Shown: positions 1 to 9,025 of the stretch, piece by piece
How positions within the stretch are numbered: the stretch's first letter is position 1
How the letters are laid out: every line of letters begins with the position of its first letter
Origin: Gammaproteobacteria bacterium
Lineage (GTDB): Bacteria; Pseudomonadota; Gammaproteobacteria; Eutrophobiales; Eutrophobiaceae
DNA length: 19,730 bases
Direction of reading: 5' to 3'
Assembly: GCA_018676275.1 (NCBI GenBank)
Contig: JABHFC010000244.1
Coordinates: forward strand, 1-19,730
The notes under the pieces: generated by a model
Told to the model about the DNA's origin: nothing
Databases searched by the model: none
The model's input: the letters and a program-made list of their open reading frames with translations, nothing else
Position numbers and translations under genes: made by a program

Positions 1-2
1 CC

Positions 3-50
3 AGAACTGGTTCGGTTTTAATTGAAAATATGACCGTGGCCGGTGACTAG
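3..50 (+). CDS. possible C-terminal end of an upstream gene (partial)
   Basis: A reading frame is open from the left window edge and stops with TAG at 48-50. It would give about 15 C-terminal residues, starting RTGSVLIEN. The other two forward frames close within the first 25 bases. The fragment is too short to identify or to prove coding. If real, the upstream gene ends 43 bases before the MoxR gene and could share its transcript. The AT-rich bases 51-93 could equally hold a promoter, but I see no convincing -35/-10 pair there. Confidence 0.2.
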   Translation, partial: RTGSVLIENMTVAGD

Positions 51-93
51 TAACGATCTTATTAATTGATATAAACATTAACTAAGTAAACTC

Positions 94-1047
94 ATGACAG
101 CCTCGCAGGAAAAATTTCTGGAAAAAAAGACGCACGATGCATTTGAGCAAGTCATTGCCAGTGCGAATCAGATTATTCTTGGTAAGGAAAAGACCATCAG
201 ACTAGCCCTGAGTTGTATGTTGGCAAGGGGACACCTACTAATCGAAGACCAACCCGGAGTTGGCAAAACAACCCTTGCAAACGTACTCGCCACTTTGCTC
301 GGCCTGAGTTTGCAACGTATTCAATTTACCAGCGATCTTTTGCCCGCGGATATTCTTGGCGTGTCAGTTTACAATCGCGAAACAGAATCTTTTAGTTTTC
401 ACCCAGGACCAATTTTTGCCCAACTGATTCTGGCAGATGAAGTCAATCGCGCCACACCCCGTGCTCAAAGCGCTTTACTTGAAGCAATGGAAGAACAACA
501 GGTTACTATTGAAGGAGAGACACGCGCGTTGCCCGATCCGTTTTTTGTCATTGCCACTCAAAACCCTTCTAACCAGATCGGTACTTTTCCCTTACCGGAA
601 TCTCAGCTTGATCGTTTTACCATGCGTATACAATTAGGTTACCCGGGTGGGGAAGCCGAACGCGAATTATTAAAAGGCCGGGATCGACGTGAAATACTGG
701 CGGAGACTAAAGCAATTATTAGTGCGACTGAATTACGAAACCATCAGTCACAAGTGGAAAGTATCTATGTAGCAGAGCCCTTGCTCGATTATTTACAAAA
801 CCTGCTGGAATTCAGCAGGCTCAGTTCTGATTTTAATGGTGGCCTTTCGCCTCGATCCGGTCTGGCTATTCTTCATTGTGCAAAGGCCTGGGCATTACTA
901 CATGGTCATGAACATGTATTACCTGAAGATATACAGGCAGTGTTACCCAGCGTCATTGGCCATCGTCTGAAGTCAACTCAGGAAACAGCTGTAGCATCCG
1001 AGCAATCGGCAGCCGAATCCTTAATCAAGCAAGTACCGATCCCCTAG
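94..1047 (+). CDS. MoxR-family AAA+ ATPase
   Basis: This 317-residue protein has the full MoxR layout of the AAA+ superfamily. The P-loop is EDQPGVGKTT at residues 51-60 with K58; an Asp replaces the first Gly, as is usual in MoxR proteins. Walker B is LILADEVNR at 111-119 (D115, E116), followed by a sensor 1 segment (FVIATQNP) and a C-terminal lid with SPRSG. MoxR ATPases act as chaperone-like remodellers, usually with VWA or DUF58 partners, in cofactor insertion, envelope integrity or stress functions. The next two genes (DUF58 protein, membrane transglutaminase) form the classic MoxR-DUF58-TgpA cluster, so a role in cell-envelope maintenance is inferred. The ATG start is preceded only by a weak purine-rich sequence. 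The client is unknown. Confidence 0.93.
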   Translation: MTASQEKFLEKKTHDAFEQVIASANQIILGKEKTIRLALSCMLARGHLLIEDQPGVGKTTLANVLATLLGLSLQRIQFTSDLLPADILGVSVYNRETESFSFHPGPIFAQLILADEVNRATPRAQSALLEAMEEQQVTIEGETRALPDPFFVIATQNPSNQIGTFPLPESQLDRFTMRIQLGYPGGEAERELLKGRDRREILAETKAIISATELRNHQSQVESIYVAEPLLDYLQNLLEFSRLSSDFNGGLSPRSGLAILHCAKAWALLHGHEHVLPEDIQAVLPSVIGHRLKSTQETAVASEQSAAESLIKQVPIP

Positions 1048-1098
1048 TACTCTTTCAGGATGAGATTGACGGGTCCAGCGAGTCGGCAAGGGTACTAG

Positions 1099-2079
1099 AT
1101 GACCTACAGCGTTGTATTGGAACGCTTACCTGCTGAGAGTACCTCTCCGGCTGATATCCACATACGGCAAAGAGTCTATATTTTTCTTACGCGTTACGGT
1201 CTTATTTTTTCAATTAACCTGCTTGTCATGTTGCTGGGTGCTGTCAATTACAACAACAGTCTGGCCTATGCATTGACCTTTCTACTTGCCGGCCTGTTCA
1301 TGGTAAGCATGCTACATACCTACAACAACTTACGCGGCCTGATCATTGATACGGCACCAGCCGATCCGGTGTTTGCCGGACAACAGGCTTGTTTTCCTTT
1401 ATTGCTTGATAACAGACAGGGGCAATTCCGGCCAGCGATAGATTTTCAGATTCAGGCGGGTTCAAAAAAAACTCGCAGGTCAAAAGCCCTTCCTGTGAAA
1501 ATAAATTCGGCAGATGTAGGTGGGGATACTCTGCAAACTCTTAACTTTTACATAGATACAGTTAAACGCGGTTATCTTTTACCTGGCCGTATCAAAATAA
1601 GTTCCACATGGCCAATTGGCTTTTTCAGAGCCTGGTCTTATTTACATCTCGAACAAGCCTGTGTTGTCTACCCATGTCCACTAGGTACAAAAATATTACC
1701 GGAGCAAACAAGACTTGATGGGGAAGAGCAATCGGGCACTGGTATCGGCACAGAGGACTTTATCGGCTTTAAACAATATCGGGTCGGCGACTCCATGCGT
1801 GCCGTTGACTGGAAAGCATATGCCCGTGAACGTGGCTTACTGACAAAACGATTTAGTGGAAGGGGTACAAAAAAAATCCTGATTGACTGGCAACAAACAA
1901 GCCATCTGGGTAATGTCGAACAACGTCTGTCACAACTTTGTCTGTGGGTTGTTGAAGCTGAAAAACAGGGTATGCAATACGCCCTGACATTATCCGCGAA
2001 TGACAACTCTCAGTTTGATAACGGCGAAATACACAAACATCGTTGTTTAAAGATGCTGGCTGAATACGGTCTAAACTAA
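1099..2079 (+). CDS. DUF58 domain-containing membrane protein
   Basis: This 326-residue protein carries two closely spaced hydrophobic segments (about 34-50 and 56-75) followed by a soluble domain. The DUF58 signature lies in the second half: a QYRVGDSMRAVDWKAYAR stretch with D237 and W238, then a basic LLTKRF segment. DUF58 proteins are typically encoded beside MoxR ATPases and are regarded as their partners; the C-terminal part resembles a degenerate VWA fold. The start ATG lies 51 bases after the moxR stop and has an AAGGG-like ribosome site a few bases upstream. The stop is only 12 bases before the transglutaminase gene, which supports one operon. No biochemical activity can be assigned from sequence. 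Confidence 0.9.
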   Translation: MTYSVVLERLPAESTSPADIHIRQRVYIFLTRYGLIFSINLLVMLLGAVNYNNSLAYALTFLLAGLFMVSMLHTYNNLRGLIIDTAPADPVFAGQQACFPLLLDNRQGQFRPAIDFQIQAGSKKTRRSKALPVKINSADVGGDTLQTLNFYIDTVKRGYLLPGRIKISSTWPIGFFRAWSYLHLEQACVVYPCPLGTKILPEQTRLDGEEQSGTGIGTEDFIGFKQYRVGDSMRAVDWKAYARERGLLTKRFSGRGTKKILIDWQQTSHLGNVEQRLSQLCLWVVEAEKQGMQYALTLSANDNSQFDNGEIHKHRCLKMLAEYGLN

Positions 2080-2091
2080 AAGCGGCGAAGC

Positions 2092-4110
2092 ATGAATATC
2101 CTCAAAAAATATCTGCTTACATTCCGTCCGGAAATACTATGGCTGACCGTCGGCATTTCCCTTGCTGTCCTGCCTCATAGTCAGCGGATCCCCGCATGGA
2201 TGACTATTACGTTTTTTTCGCTGGCTCTTTGGCGACTGCAGATGGAAAAAAAAATGACTGATGATCTTGTGAAGCCATCATTGTTAGTTCGTTTCAGTCG
2301 TCAATTACTGATGTTGATTATTGTTATTGGCGTCTTTGCCAGTTACGGCACACTTGTCGGCCGTGATGCGGGGGTGGCTTTACTGATTTTATTATCGGGA
2401 GTGAAGTTGCTCGAATTGAAAGAGGAGCGAGATTACTACGTAGCAGGTTTTATCGGAATGTTTCTTATTCTAACTAATTTCTTCTACTCGCAAACTATCC
2501 TGTCAGCTATACACATGTTAGTAACGGTTACTGTCATTATTGTTTTCCTGATTGGACTGAATGACCGACGTGATTTTGTTAGCAGTAGAAAACAGCTTTT
2601 ACTCGCTGCTTCAATGTTGCTTCAATCGATACCTTTGCTGTTGATTCTTTTTGTGTTATTTCCACGTGTAGATGGTCCTTTATGGGGCTTACCTAAAGAT
2701 GCACACGCCGGCATTAGTGGTCTGGATGACGAAATGTCTCCGGGACAAATCAGTCAACTCAGTCTTTCCGATGAAGTAGCATTTCGTGTCGAATTTGAAA
2801 ATGCCATACCGGAAAAATCTGCCCTTTATTGGCGCGGACCGGTGCTGTGGTACAGCGACGGTGTTAAGTGGGTCGGCGACAAAAACCGAACGAGGCCTGA
2901 GCCAGTTATTACGCAAGGTTCTCCTGTTAAATACACTGTAACAATGGAGGCTACCGATAAGAACTGGTTATACGGACTGGAAATGACGGCCTCCCCACCG
3001 GAACAGTCATTCTTTAGCCACGATATGCAAATCATTAGTCGCTCACCGATTAACATGCGTAAACGATATGAATTAAGTTCTTTTACTCAGTTCAAACTAC
3101 CTGCAAATAGTACAGAAGAGCTTGAACGGGCTTTACAACTACCACAAGGCTATCACCCAAAAGCCCTGGCCCTGGCTCAGTCATGGAGAAAAAGTCAAAA
3201 AAACAGTCGCGAAATTGTTAATTCAGCACTGCAAATGTTTAACACACAGGAGTTTTATTACACGCTAACTCCGCCATTATTACTGGATGATAATATCGAT
3301 CAGTTTATTTTCGAAACACGCGAGGGTTTTTGTGAACATTATGCTGCATCTTTTGTGATATTAATGCGGGCTGCCGGTATCCCTGCACGTGTTGTCACTG
3401 GTTACCAGGGAGGTAGTATTAATCCTGTAGGTAAATATCTGATAGTAAGACAACATGACGCTCATGCCTGGGCAGAAGTATGGTTCCAGGATGAAGGTTG
3501 GATACGAGTCGATCCCACCGCCGCCGTCTCGCCTGCACGCATAAAAGAAGGGATTCGAAACGCTCTTCCCGACAGCATCATCGATATTCCACTGGCACTG
3601 CAAAATAGTGAAATGGCCAGAAATATATGGAGGAAAATCAGCAATAACCTTGATGCGATTAACAATCGCTGGAACCAATGGGTGCTGGGTTATAACAATA
3701 AACGCCAGAGTCGTTTTCTAAATCATATTGGGTTCAAAAATATCGACTGGCGTGGAATGACCAGTGGGCTGTTTTTCCTATCAGTGCTTATTCTGACATT
3801 TGTTGCGCTCCATCTGTTCAAATCGAGACAATCACAAACTGACGAGGCAAGACGTCTTTATAATAAATTTTGTCTTAAACTGGCGCGCTGTAATATCAAA
3901 CGAGAAAACAGTGAAGGACCGATAGATTTTGCCAAACGTGCAGGGGACCAACGTAAAGATTTAGTCGATGATATCAATCGAATAACTGCGCTCTATGTCG
4001 CCAGTCGCTATCAGGACAGGAAAGAATTATTGCTGTCATTGCGACAGCAAATAAAAACTTTTAGACCTGCTCGACTCACCAGGGTCCAGACAAGTAATGC
4101 TCCGGTTTAG
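2092..4110 (+). CDS. tgpA: TgpA-type membrane-bound transglutaminase (DUF3488/DUF4129)
   Basis: This 672-residue protein has the TgpA architecture. About seven membrane segments occupy residues 15-190 (DUF3488). A periplasmic region follows, with a transglutaminase core at about 360-480, then another membrane helix at about 557-577 and a soluble C-terminal DUF4129 tail. The papain-like triad is visible: C414 in GFCEHYA, H458 in DAHAW and D474 in VDPTA. In Pseudomonas aeruginosa a protein of this family is reported as an essential periplasmic transglutaminase, and the family usually sits with MoxR and DUF58 genes, as here. Peptide or cell-wall cross-linking is the likely chemistry, but the substrate is unknown. 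The gene converges on msbA with only 11 bases between the stops and no visible terminator. Confidence 0.92.
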   Translation: MNILKKYLLTFRPEILWLTVGISLAVLPHSQRIPAWMTITFFSLALWRLQMEKKMTDDLVKPSLLVRFSRQLLMLIIVIGVFASYGTLVGRDAGVALLILLSGVKLLELKEERDYYVAGFIGMFLILTNFFYSQTILSAIHMLVTVTVIIVFLIGLNDRRDFVSSRKQLLLAASMLLQSIPLLLILFVLFPRVDGPLWGLPKDAHAGISGLDDEMSPGQISQLSLSDEVAFRVEFENAIPEKSALYWRGPVLWYSDGVKWVGDKNRTRPEPVITQGSPVKYTVTMEATDKNWLYGLEMTASPPEQSFFSHDMQIISRSPINMRKRYELSSFTQFKLPANSTEELERALQLPQGYHPKALALAQSWRKSQKNSREIVNSALQMFNTQEFYYTLTPPLLLDDNIDQFIFETREGFCEHYAASFVILMRAAGIPARVVTGYQGGSINPVGKYLIVRQHDAHAWAEVWFQDEGWIRVDPTAAVSPARIKEGIRNALPDSIIDIPLALQNSEMARNIWRKISNNLDAINNRWNQWVLGYNNKRQSRFLNHIGFKNIDWRGMTSGLFFLSVLILTFVALHLFKSRQSQTDEARRLYNKFCLKLARCNIKRENSEGPIDFAKRAGDQRKDLVDDINRITALYVASRYQDRKELLLSLRQQIKTFRPARLTRVQTSNAPV

Positions 4111-4121
4111 TCAGAGTTGAG

Positions 4122-5882
4122 CTAAATACTATTGTCCGCGTTTGCATTGTCAATAGTCATATACAACTTTGCATAGGCTCCATTCAATTCCAGTAGTTCT
4201 TTATGGCTGCCACTTTCGACAATCTTGCCATCATTCATAACGATAACACGATCAGCATTTTCGATAGTTGACAGGCGATGAGCAATAATAAGACAGGTAC
4301 GGTCCTGCCGGATATCTTCAACTGCCTGTTGTATTGCCCGTTCTGATTCTGTATCAAGTGCTGATGTTGCTTCGTCCAGAATCAGGATAGGAGCTTCTTT
4401 TAATAAGGCTCTTGCCAGCGCAATTCGCTGACGCTGACCACCGGATAGTTTTGAACCCTTGTCGCCGATGGTCGCGTCCATACCATTGGGTAGTTTCCTG
4501 ATGAACTCCATGGCATGGGCTTTTTCTGCTGCCATGATTATTTCTTCATCGCTGGCACCGGCCCTGCCATAGGCAATATTATGTTTTATTGTGTCGTTGA
4601 ACAGGACGATATCCTGACTAACCAGAGCCATATTTTCTCGCAACTGTTGTATGGACAATTCCCGGATGTCATGCCCATCCAGTAAAATCTTGCCATCTCC
4701 ACCTTCATAAAATCGTGGTATCAGGTTCGCTATTGTGGACTTACCACTTCCAGATGCACCTACAAGAGCAACTGTCTCTCCGGCATTGATATCCAGATTT
4801 ATATTTTTCAATGCCTGAATATCACTCTTGTCATAACTAAAACCCAAATCACGAATTTCGATCTTGCCTGTGACTTTATCCAGACTGGTTGTGCCATCAT
4901 TTTTTTCAATTGGCTCGTCCAGTAATCCGAAAACGCTTTCACAGGCAGCCAGTCCACGCTGAATATGTTCGTTAATTCTGACCAGACGTTTCAAGGGGCC
5001 CAATATCATTAAAATAGCAGTAAAAAATGAGACGAAATCATCAACTCCAATGCTTCCCGCCACTGCTTTTTGCGCTGATACATAAACTATTGCAGCCAGG
5101 GCAACGGCAGTAATCAACTGCACCATGGGGCTGCTGGCTACAGCCGCACTGGCAAACTTCATGGTGGAATGACGGTTATTATTGATAGCCTGCAGGAAAC
5201 GTTCCTGTTCCCGCTCCTGACCTGCATACAATTTTACAATACGCTCACCATTAATAACTTCTCCCAGGATATGATGAATATCGCCCATGGAACCCTGCAC
5301 ATTTCTGCTCATTCGACGTAATCGCCGTCTTATAACAAGCAAGAAAATAGTAATGGCAGGCGCAGTGAAAAGAGTGATCAGTGTCATTTCCCAATCTATA
5401 AAAAGCATCCATGCCAACAGGCCAATGATGGTCAGGGTATCTCTTACCAGAACATTGAGCACATTGGTTGAAGCTTCCTTGATTTGGGTGACATCGAAAG
5501 TGAATTTGGAAATAAGGCTACCGCTTGTATGCTGATCATAAAACTGGCTGGGAAAGCAGAGAAGTCTGGTAAACAGTGCATATCGCAAATCCATAATGAC
5601 CTTGTTCGCCACCCAATGCAGAGACAAACCACTGATATAATTTGATATCGCCGCCAGTGTCGACAGAACCAGCAGGGCAGTAATAATCAGTGGGATCATA
5701 TCTCCGTCCTGGGTCAGAAAAACGCCTTCGACCATGTATTTGAATAAGGCCGCAGTCGCCGGATTAGTAATAGCCAGCATCACCATTGCCAGAATCGAAA
5801 TGCTGAATATTCGCCAGTAAGGCTTTACATAGCCAAGTAAGCGCTTATACAGGCCAAAATCGATTGATTTCTTCTTTTCCAT
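4122..5882 (-). CDS. msbA: lipid A export ABC transporter, ATP-binding/permease MsbA
   Basis: This 586-residue half-transporter matches MsbA in length (E. coli 582) and order: an N-terminal six-helix permease domain (about 20-310), then an ABC ATPase domain. ATPase motifs are complete: Walker A GASGSGKST at 375-383 (K381), signature LSGGQ at 479-483, Walker B ILILDEATS with D503 and E504, and the H-loop histidine H535 in IIAHRLST. MsbA works as a homodimer that flips lipid A-core oligosaccharide across the inner membrane. A generic lipid or multidrug exporter is the alternative, but the N-terminus and the LxxLxRxNEHIQRG segment fit MsbA. The usual neighbour lpxK is not in the window. The gene runs divergently from phosphoribulokinase. 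Confidence 0.92.
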   Translation of the reverse strand: MEKKKSIDFGLYKRLLGYVKPYWRIFSISILAMVMLAITNPATAALFKYMVEGVFLTQDGDMIPLIITALLVLSTLAAISNYISGLSLHWVANKVIMDLRYALFTRLLCFPSQFYDQHTSGSLISKFTFDVTQIKEASTNVLNVLVRDTLTIIGLLAWMLFIDWEMTLITLFTAPAITIFLLVIRRRLRRMSRNVQGSMGDIHHILGEVINGERIVKLYAGQEREQERFLQAINNNRHSTMKFASAAVASSPMVQLITAVALAAIVYVSAQKAVAGSIGVDDFVSFFTAILMILGPLKRLVRINEHIQRGLAACESVFGLLDEPIEKNDGTTSLDKVTGKIEIRDLGFSYDKSDIQALKNINLDINAGETVALVGASGSGKSTIANLIPRFYEGGDGKILLDGHDIRELSIQQLRENMALVSQDIVLFNDTIKHNIAYGRAGASDEEIIMAAEKAHAMEFIRKLPNGMDATIGDKGSKLSGGQRQRIALARALLKEAPILILDEATSALDTESERAIQQAVEDIRQDRTCLIIAHRLSTIENADRVIVMNDGKIVESGSHKELLELNGAYAKLYMTIDNANADNSI

Positions 5883-5921
5883 TCAGGCAGCGCCGGTCAT
5901 GCTTATACTTTCCATGACAAG

Positions 5922-5974
5922 ATTATAACGTAATGCATAAATGCTTGATGTAATGTAGCTAATAAAGATATAAC
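5922..5974. promoter_or_regulatory. putative divergent promoters between msbA and prk
   Basis: The 134-base gap between the divergent msbA and phosphoribulokinase genes is AT-rich. On the + strand TTGATG (5945-5950) and TATAAC (5969-5974) are separated by 18 bases, giving a plausible sigma70 promoter for prk. On the - strand the complement of 5922-5927 reads TATAAT, about 40 bases upstream of the msbA start, with no good -35 box. I found no clear regulator site. Assignment rests on consensus matching alone. Confidence 0.35.
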
Positions 5975-6016
5975 TTAGGGTCTATTGACGCATAAATAAT
6001 TATCCAGGCAGGGCTT

Positions 6017-6910
6017 ATGTCTAAAAAACACCCGATTGTTGCAGTGACCGGCTCCTCGGGTTCCGGCACCTCAAATGTAAAAACCGCCTTCGAATTCATT
6101 TTTCGTGATGAAGGTATCAAGCCGGCGATTATCGAGGGCGACAGTTATCATCGTTACAATCGCAAGGACATGGATGAGGCAACCAGAAAAGCCGAGGCTG
6201 AAAACAGATCAATCACCCATTTCGGCCCTGAAGGTAACCTTTTTGACGAGTTAGACGCCTTATTCAGTGGATATGCTGAAACCGGCAACGGCCGACGCCG
6301 CTATTATGTGCACAATGAAGAGGAGGCGCTAAAACAAGGTTCACCACCAGGCACGCTGACGGATTGGGAAGCTCTGGAAGAAAACACTGATTTACTGTTT
6401 TATGAAGGGCTGCATGGTGGTCTGGTATACGATAATTTCAATATTGCCCAGTACGTTGATCTGTTAATTGGTGTAGTACCGATTATTAACCTGGAATGGA
6501 TGCAAAAGATCTACCGTGATCAGGCTGTACGAGGCTACACTGCGGAAGATGCCACCAAAATGATACTGAGACGTTTACCGGATTATGTTCATTACATTAC
6601 CCCTCAGTTTTCCCGCACTGATATCAATTTTCAGCGAGTACCGACTATAGATACATCGAATCCTTTTGCTCCTGAACAAATCCCAACTAATGATCAAAGT
6701 CTTTCGGTAATACACATCCGAAATCCAAAAAAATTGCAGGTGGATTTTCGTTACTTGCTGGAAATGCTCGATGGTTCAGTCATGTCGGCACCAGATACCA
6801 TAGTGGTACCTGCAGGCAAAAATGTTTTTGCCATGCAATTAATCATTAACCCTGTGATTCAGCGATTGATGCATGAACGGGAAAGAAGCTGGGATTTATC
6901 CGACAAATAG
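6017..6910 (+). CDS. prk: phosphoribulokinase, class I (bacterial type)
   Basis: This 297-residue protein resembles proteobacterial phosphoribulokinases along its whole length. These enzymes use ATP to convert ribulose 5-phosphate to ribulose 1,5-bisphosphate, the RuBisCO substrate. The P-loop is GSSGSGTS at 12-19, without lysine, as is normal here. The residues I recall as catalytic in the Rhodobacter enzyme are present: D42, H45 and R49, then E130, K164, R167, D168 and R172, shifted by one because of a single deletion. The C-terminal half carries the QFSRTDINFQRVP and DTSNPF blocks. The ATG follows a strong AGGCAGGG ribosome site (6006-6013). Related PrkB-like kinases occur in non-autotrophs such as E. 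coli, so autotrophy is likely but not proved; no RuBisCO gene is visible. Confidence 0.92.
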   Translation: MSKKHPIVAVTGSSGSGTSNVKTAFEFIFRDEGIKPAIIEGDSYHRYNRKDMDEATRKAEAENRSITHFGPEGNLFDELDALFSGYAETGNGRRRYYVHNEEEALKQGSPPGTLTDWEALEENTDLLFYEGLHGGLVYDNFNIAQYVDLLIGVVPIINLEWMQKIYRDQAVRGYTAEDATKMILRRLPDYVHYITPQFSRTDINFQRVPTIDTSNPFAPEQIPTNDQSLSVIHIRNPKKLQVDFRYLLEMLDGSVMSAPDTIVVPAGKNVFAMQLIINPVIQRLMHERERSWDLSDK

Positions 6911-6979
6911 ATTATTGTGCATTGCAATATTAGGGTGTGTAGGCAAAAATTAGTCGCAGAAGAGTCAGATTAAACACGC

Positions 6980-7010
6980 TATACTCCCTCTCGAGATAAT
7001 AACTAAGGGA
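6980..7010 (+). promoter_or_regulatory. -10-like element and ribosome site ahead of the ParA-like gene
   Basis: TATACT at 6980-6985 is a close match to a -10 box, 34 bases before the start codon, but no convincing -35 box lies 16-18 bases upstream. AAGGGA at 7005-7010 is a good ribosome site, 8 bases from the ATG. The gene may therefore have its own promoter or be read through from prk across the 108-base gap. Confidence 0.3.
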
Positions 7011-7018
7011 TCATTACC

Positions 7019-7675
7019 ATGCGGTCTATTCTCGTTCTTAATCCAAAAGGTGGCTGTGGAAAAAGCACATTTGCGACTAATATTGCTGGCTATTTCGCCA
7101 CACAAGGAAAACGTGTTTCTCTGGCCGACTGCGATCCACAACAATCCAGTCGTGATTGGCTCTCAATACGACCCGAATCAGCTGCCACGATAAAAAGTGC
7201 TTCTGTTAAAGCTGGCAAGATTGACGTGCCGAGAAGAACCGAGGTACTTATTATCGATACACCCGCTGCCTTGCATGGCCAAAAACTGGCCAACTATGCC
7301 AAGGTAAGTCAAACCATTATCATGCCGATGATGCCTTCACCAATGGATATGCGTGCTGCCGAGCGCTTTATCGACGAGTTGTTTTCTCTACGTAAACTTA
7401 TAAATCGCAAGATCAAAGTAGCCACTGTTGCTAACCGGGTTCGTGAGGACACTATTGCAGCGGCCAAACTGGAAAACTATCTTGATAAAATTAAACTGCC
7501 CACCGGCCACAAACTCCCGTTTATTACCATGCTACGCGCCACTCAGAATTACATTAAAGCAGCTGAGCGTGGCTTGAGTATTTTCGAATTTGCGCCTGCC
7601 AAAACAGCCTATGACAGGGAACAATGGGAACCTCTTGTTCGCTGGCTGAATAGTGTTCGTAGCATGCCAGGTTAA
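7019..7675 (+). CDS. orphan ParA/MinD-family P-loop ATPase
   Basis: This 218-residue protein is a compact ParA-type ATPase. The deviant Walker A is PKGGCGKST at 9-17, with signature lysine K10 and P-loop K15. The A' motif is ADCDPQQSS, and Walker B is LIIDTPA. This signature belongs to ATPases that dimerise on ATP and position DNA, protein complexes or compartments, but no ParB, McdB, MinC or other partner is encoded nearby. There is no N-terminal helix-turn-helix extension, so it is of the short, orphan ParA class. It sits 108 bases after phosphoribulokinase on the same strand and converges on hemY. Its cargo cannot be read from the sequence; a link to carbon fixation is only a guess from position. 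Confidence 0.88.
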   Translation: MRSILVLNPKGGCGKSTFATNIAGYFATQGKRVSLADCDPQQSSRDWLSIRPESAATIKSASVKAGKIDVPRRTEVLIIDTPAALHGQKLANYAKVSQTIIMPMMPSPMDMRAAERFIDELFSLRKLINRKIKVATVANRVREDTIAAAKLENYLDKIKLPTGHKLPFITMLRATQNYIKAAERGLSIFEFAPAKTAYDREQWEPLVRWLNSVRSMPG

Positions 7676-7758
7676 CTATGGAAATAGCGACAACTTAAAA
7701 AGTTAATTACGGGCAGGGGAGTCAAAGACAATTGTTGCTCGGCATCCTGGGCTGATGT

Positions 7759-9021
7759 TTAAACAATTTTTCGTGCACCTTCTACAACGGCATTATCGTT
7801 TCCCGGACTATCTAGCAAAGGCAAGGGATCGGTGTCCACCTGACCAGTCGCCAGAGCTAATCCTTTTCTGTAGTAATCTCCTGCCGCCGCATGATCACCC
7901 TGCTGTTCCAGTAATAAGGCCAGTTCCTGATAGGCCTCCGCACTAGCCTGTATTGACAGAGAGTCTTCCAGATAACCAAGTGCCTTTCCCCACAAATTAT
8001 TACGCTTACACAAGCGCCCCAGGCTTAACAACAACACGGCATCATTTGCATGACCAGACAGCAAACGCTCTGCGAACTGTATTTGCTTTACTTTATTACT
8101 GGCTTCAACCAGACCATAGAGACAGACGAGATTATCGTCCCACCTGTTTTTTAATATCTTGCGTAACAGCTCTTCACAGTCACTGGTATCCGGATAACTA
8201 AGTCTCGCACGCACATATACCTCAATCAGATAAAACTCTTCTTTTAGTTTACGGGGAATATTTTCCCAGGTTTCTTCAAGCTTATTACGCTCACGTGAGT
8301 TTCCTGCTTCCTGTAACAATCCGGCATAAACGGTCAACTGTCTGCTCTTTAGTTGATCCGCCGGCAGGATTTTTTTACTTTTTGGATCGTTTAATATTCG
8401 TAAGGCTTCAGGCCACTCATTTAGCTCGGAGGCTGCCTCTAGCATCAGGGCGTTAACCTGATTCTGACTACCTTTATCGACATCAAGGTGTTTTAAAGTC
8501 GCATAGGCCTGCTCATTCTGACATTGCGAAAGCTGTAGCTTGGCCTGCGTTATCCCTATGACCAAAGAAGCTTCAGGGCAATCTTCGTGGGCAAGTCTTA
8601 AGTAGTGATCACGACGTTCTATCGCCCCGGCTCGCTGTGCTGCCCTCGCGGCGGCAAGATAATTTACCAGTGGCAAACTACTTTCTCTGGCACCACGCTG
8701 AAATGACTCCTCGGCGTCGCGCCAATCTTCCTCAATCATAGACAAAATACCCTGACTCAAATATCTCTCGGAACGTCTGTGTCGACGATGCTTTGACCAT
8801 CGCTTAATACTTTTTGGCAAACGAATTAAACTGCCCACCACTCGAACAATAAAATAAACAAGGACGAACAATAGTAGCGATGCCAGAATAAAAAAACTCA
8901 AACTTGTTTGTACGTTGTAATCGGCGAAAGAAAAAATCAGCAGACCAGTATCGTTTGATAATAAGGCACCAACACCAATCGCCGCCAGCAATCCCAAAAG
9001 AATAATAATCAAATAGCGCAC
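7759..9021 (-). CDS. hemY: HemY family protein, haem-biosynthesis-associated TPR membrane protein
   Basis: I place the start at the GTG whose first base is 9021, giving 420 residues. It lies four bases after the hemX stop and the product then begins RYLIIILLG, as HemY proteins do, with a GGAG ribosome site about 10 bases upstream. A frame-compatible ATG at 9114 would add 31 residues inside hemX without family support. Two membrane helices (about 3-21 and 41-60, HemY_N domain) precede a long TPR-like helical region with a VNYLAAARAAQR block. This is the proteobacterial HemY encoded after hemX, not the Bacillus protoporphyrinogen oxidase of the same name. Its exact role in late haem synthesis is unsettled; it may act as a membrane scaffold. 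Confidence 0.88.
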   Translation of the reverse strand: MRYLIIILLGLLAAIGVGALLSNDTGLLIFSFADYNVQTSLSFFILASLLLFVLVYFIVRVVGSLIRLPKSIKRWSKHRRHRRSERYLSQGILSMIEEDWRDAEESFQRGARESSLPLVNYLAAARAAQRAGAIERRDHYLRLAHEDCPEASLVIGITQAKLQLSQCQNEQAYATLKHLDVDKGSQNQVNALMLEAASELNEWPEALRILNDPKSKKILPADQLKSRQLTVYAGLLQEAGNSRERNKLEETWENIPRKLKEEFYLIEVYVRARLSYPDTSDCEELLRKILKNRWDDNLVCLYGLVEASNKVKQIQFAERLLSGHANDAVLLLSLGRLCKRNNLWGKALGYLEDSLSIQASAEAYQELALLLEQQGDHAAAGDYYRKGLALATGQVDTDPLPLLDSPGNDNAVVEGARKIV

Positions 9022-9025
9022 GACT

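Noticed and set aside
6017..7675. A carboxysome or complete Calvin-cycle locus
   Set aside because: Only phosphoribulokinase is present. No RuBisCO, shell protein, CbbR, CbbQ or McdB-like gene is encoded in the window.
7692..7704. Small AACTT/AAGTT hairpin between the ParA gene and hemY as a terminator
   Set aside because: The stem is five mostly A-T pairs with a three-base loop and no T tract, too weak for an intrinsic terminator.
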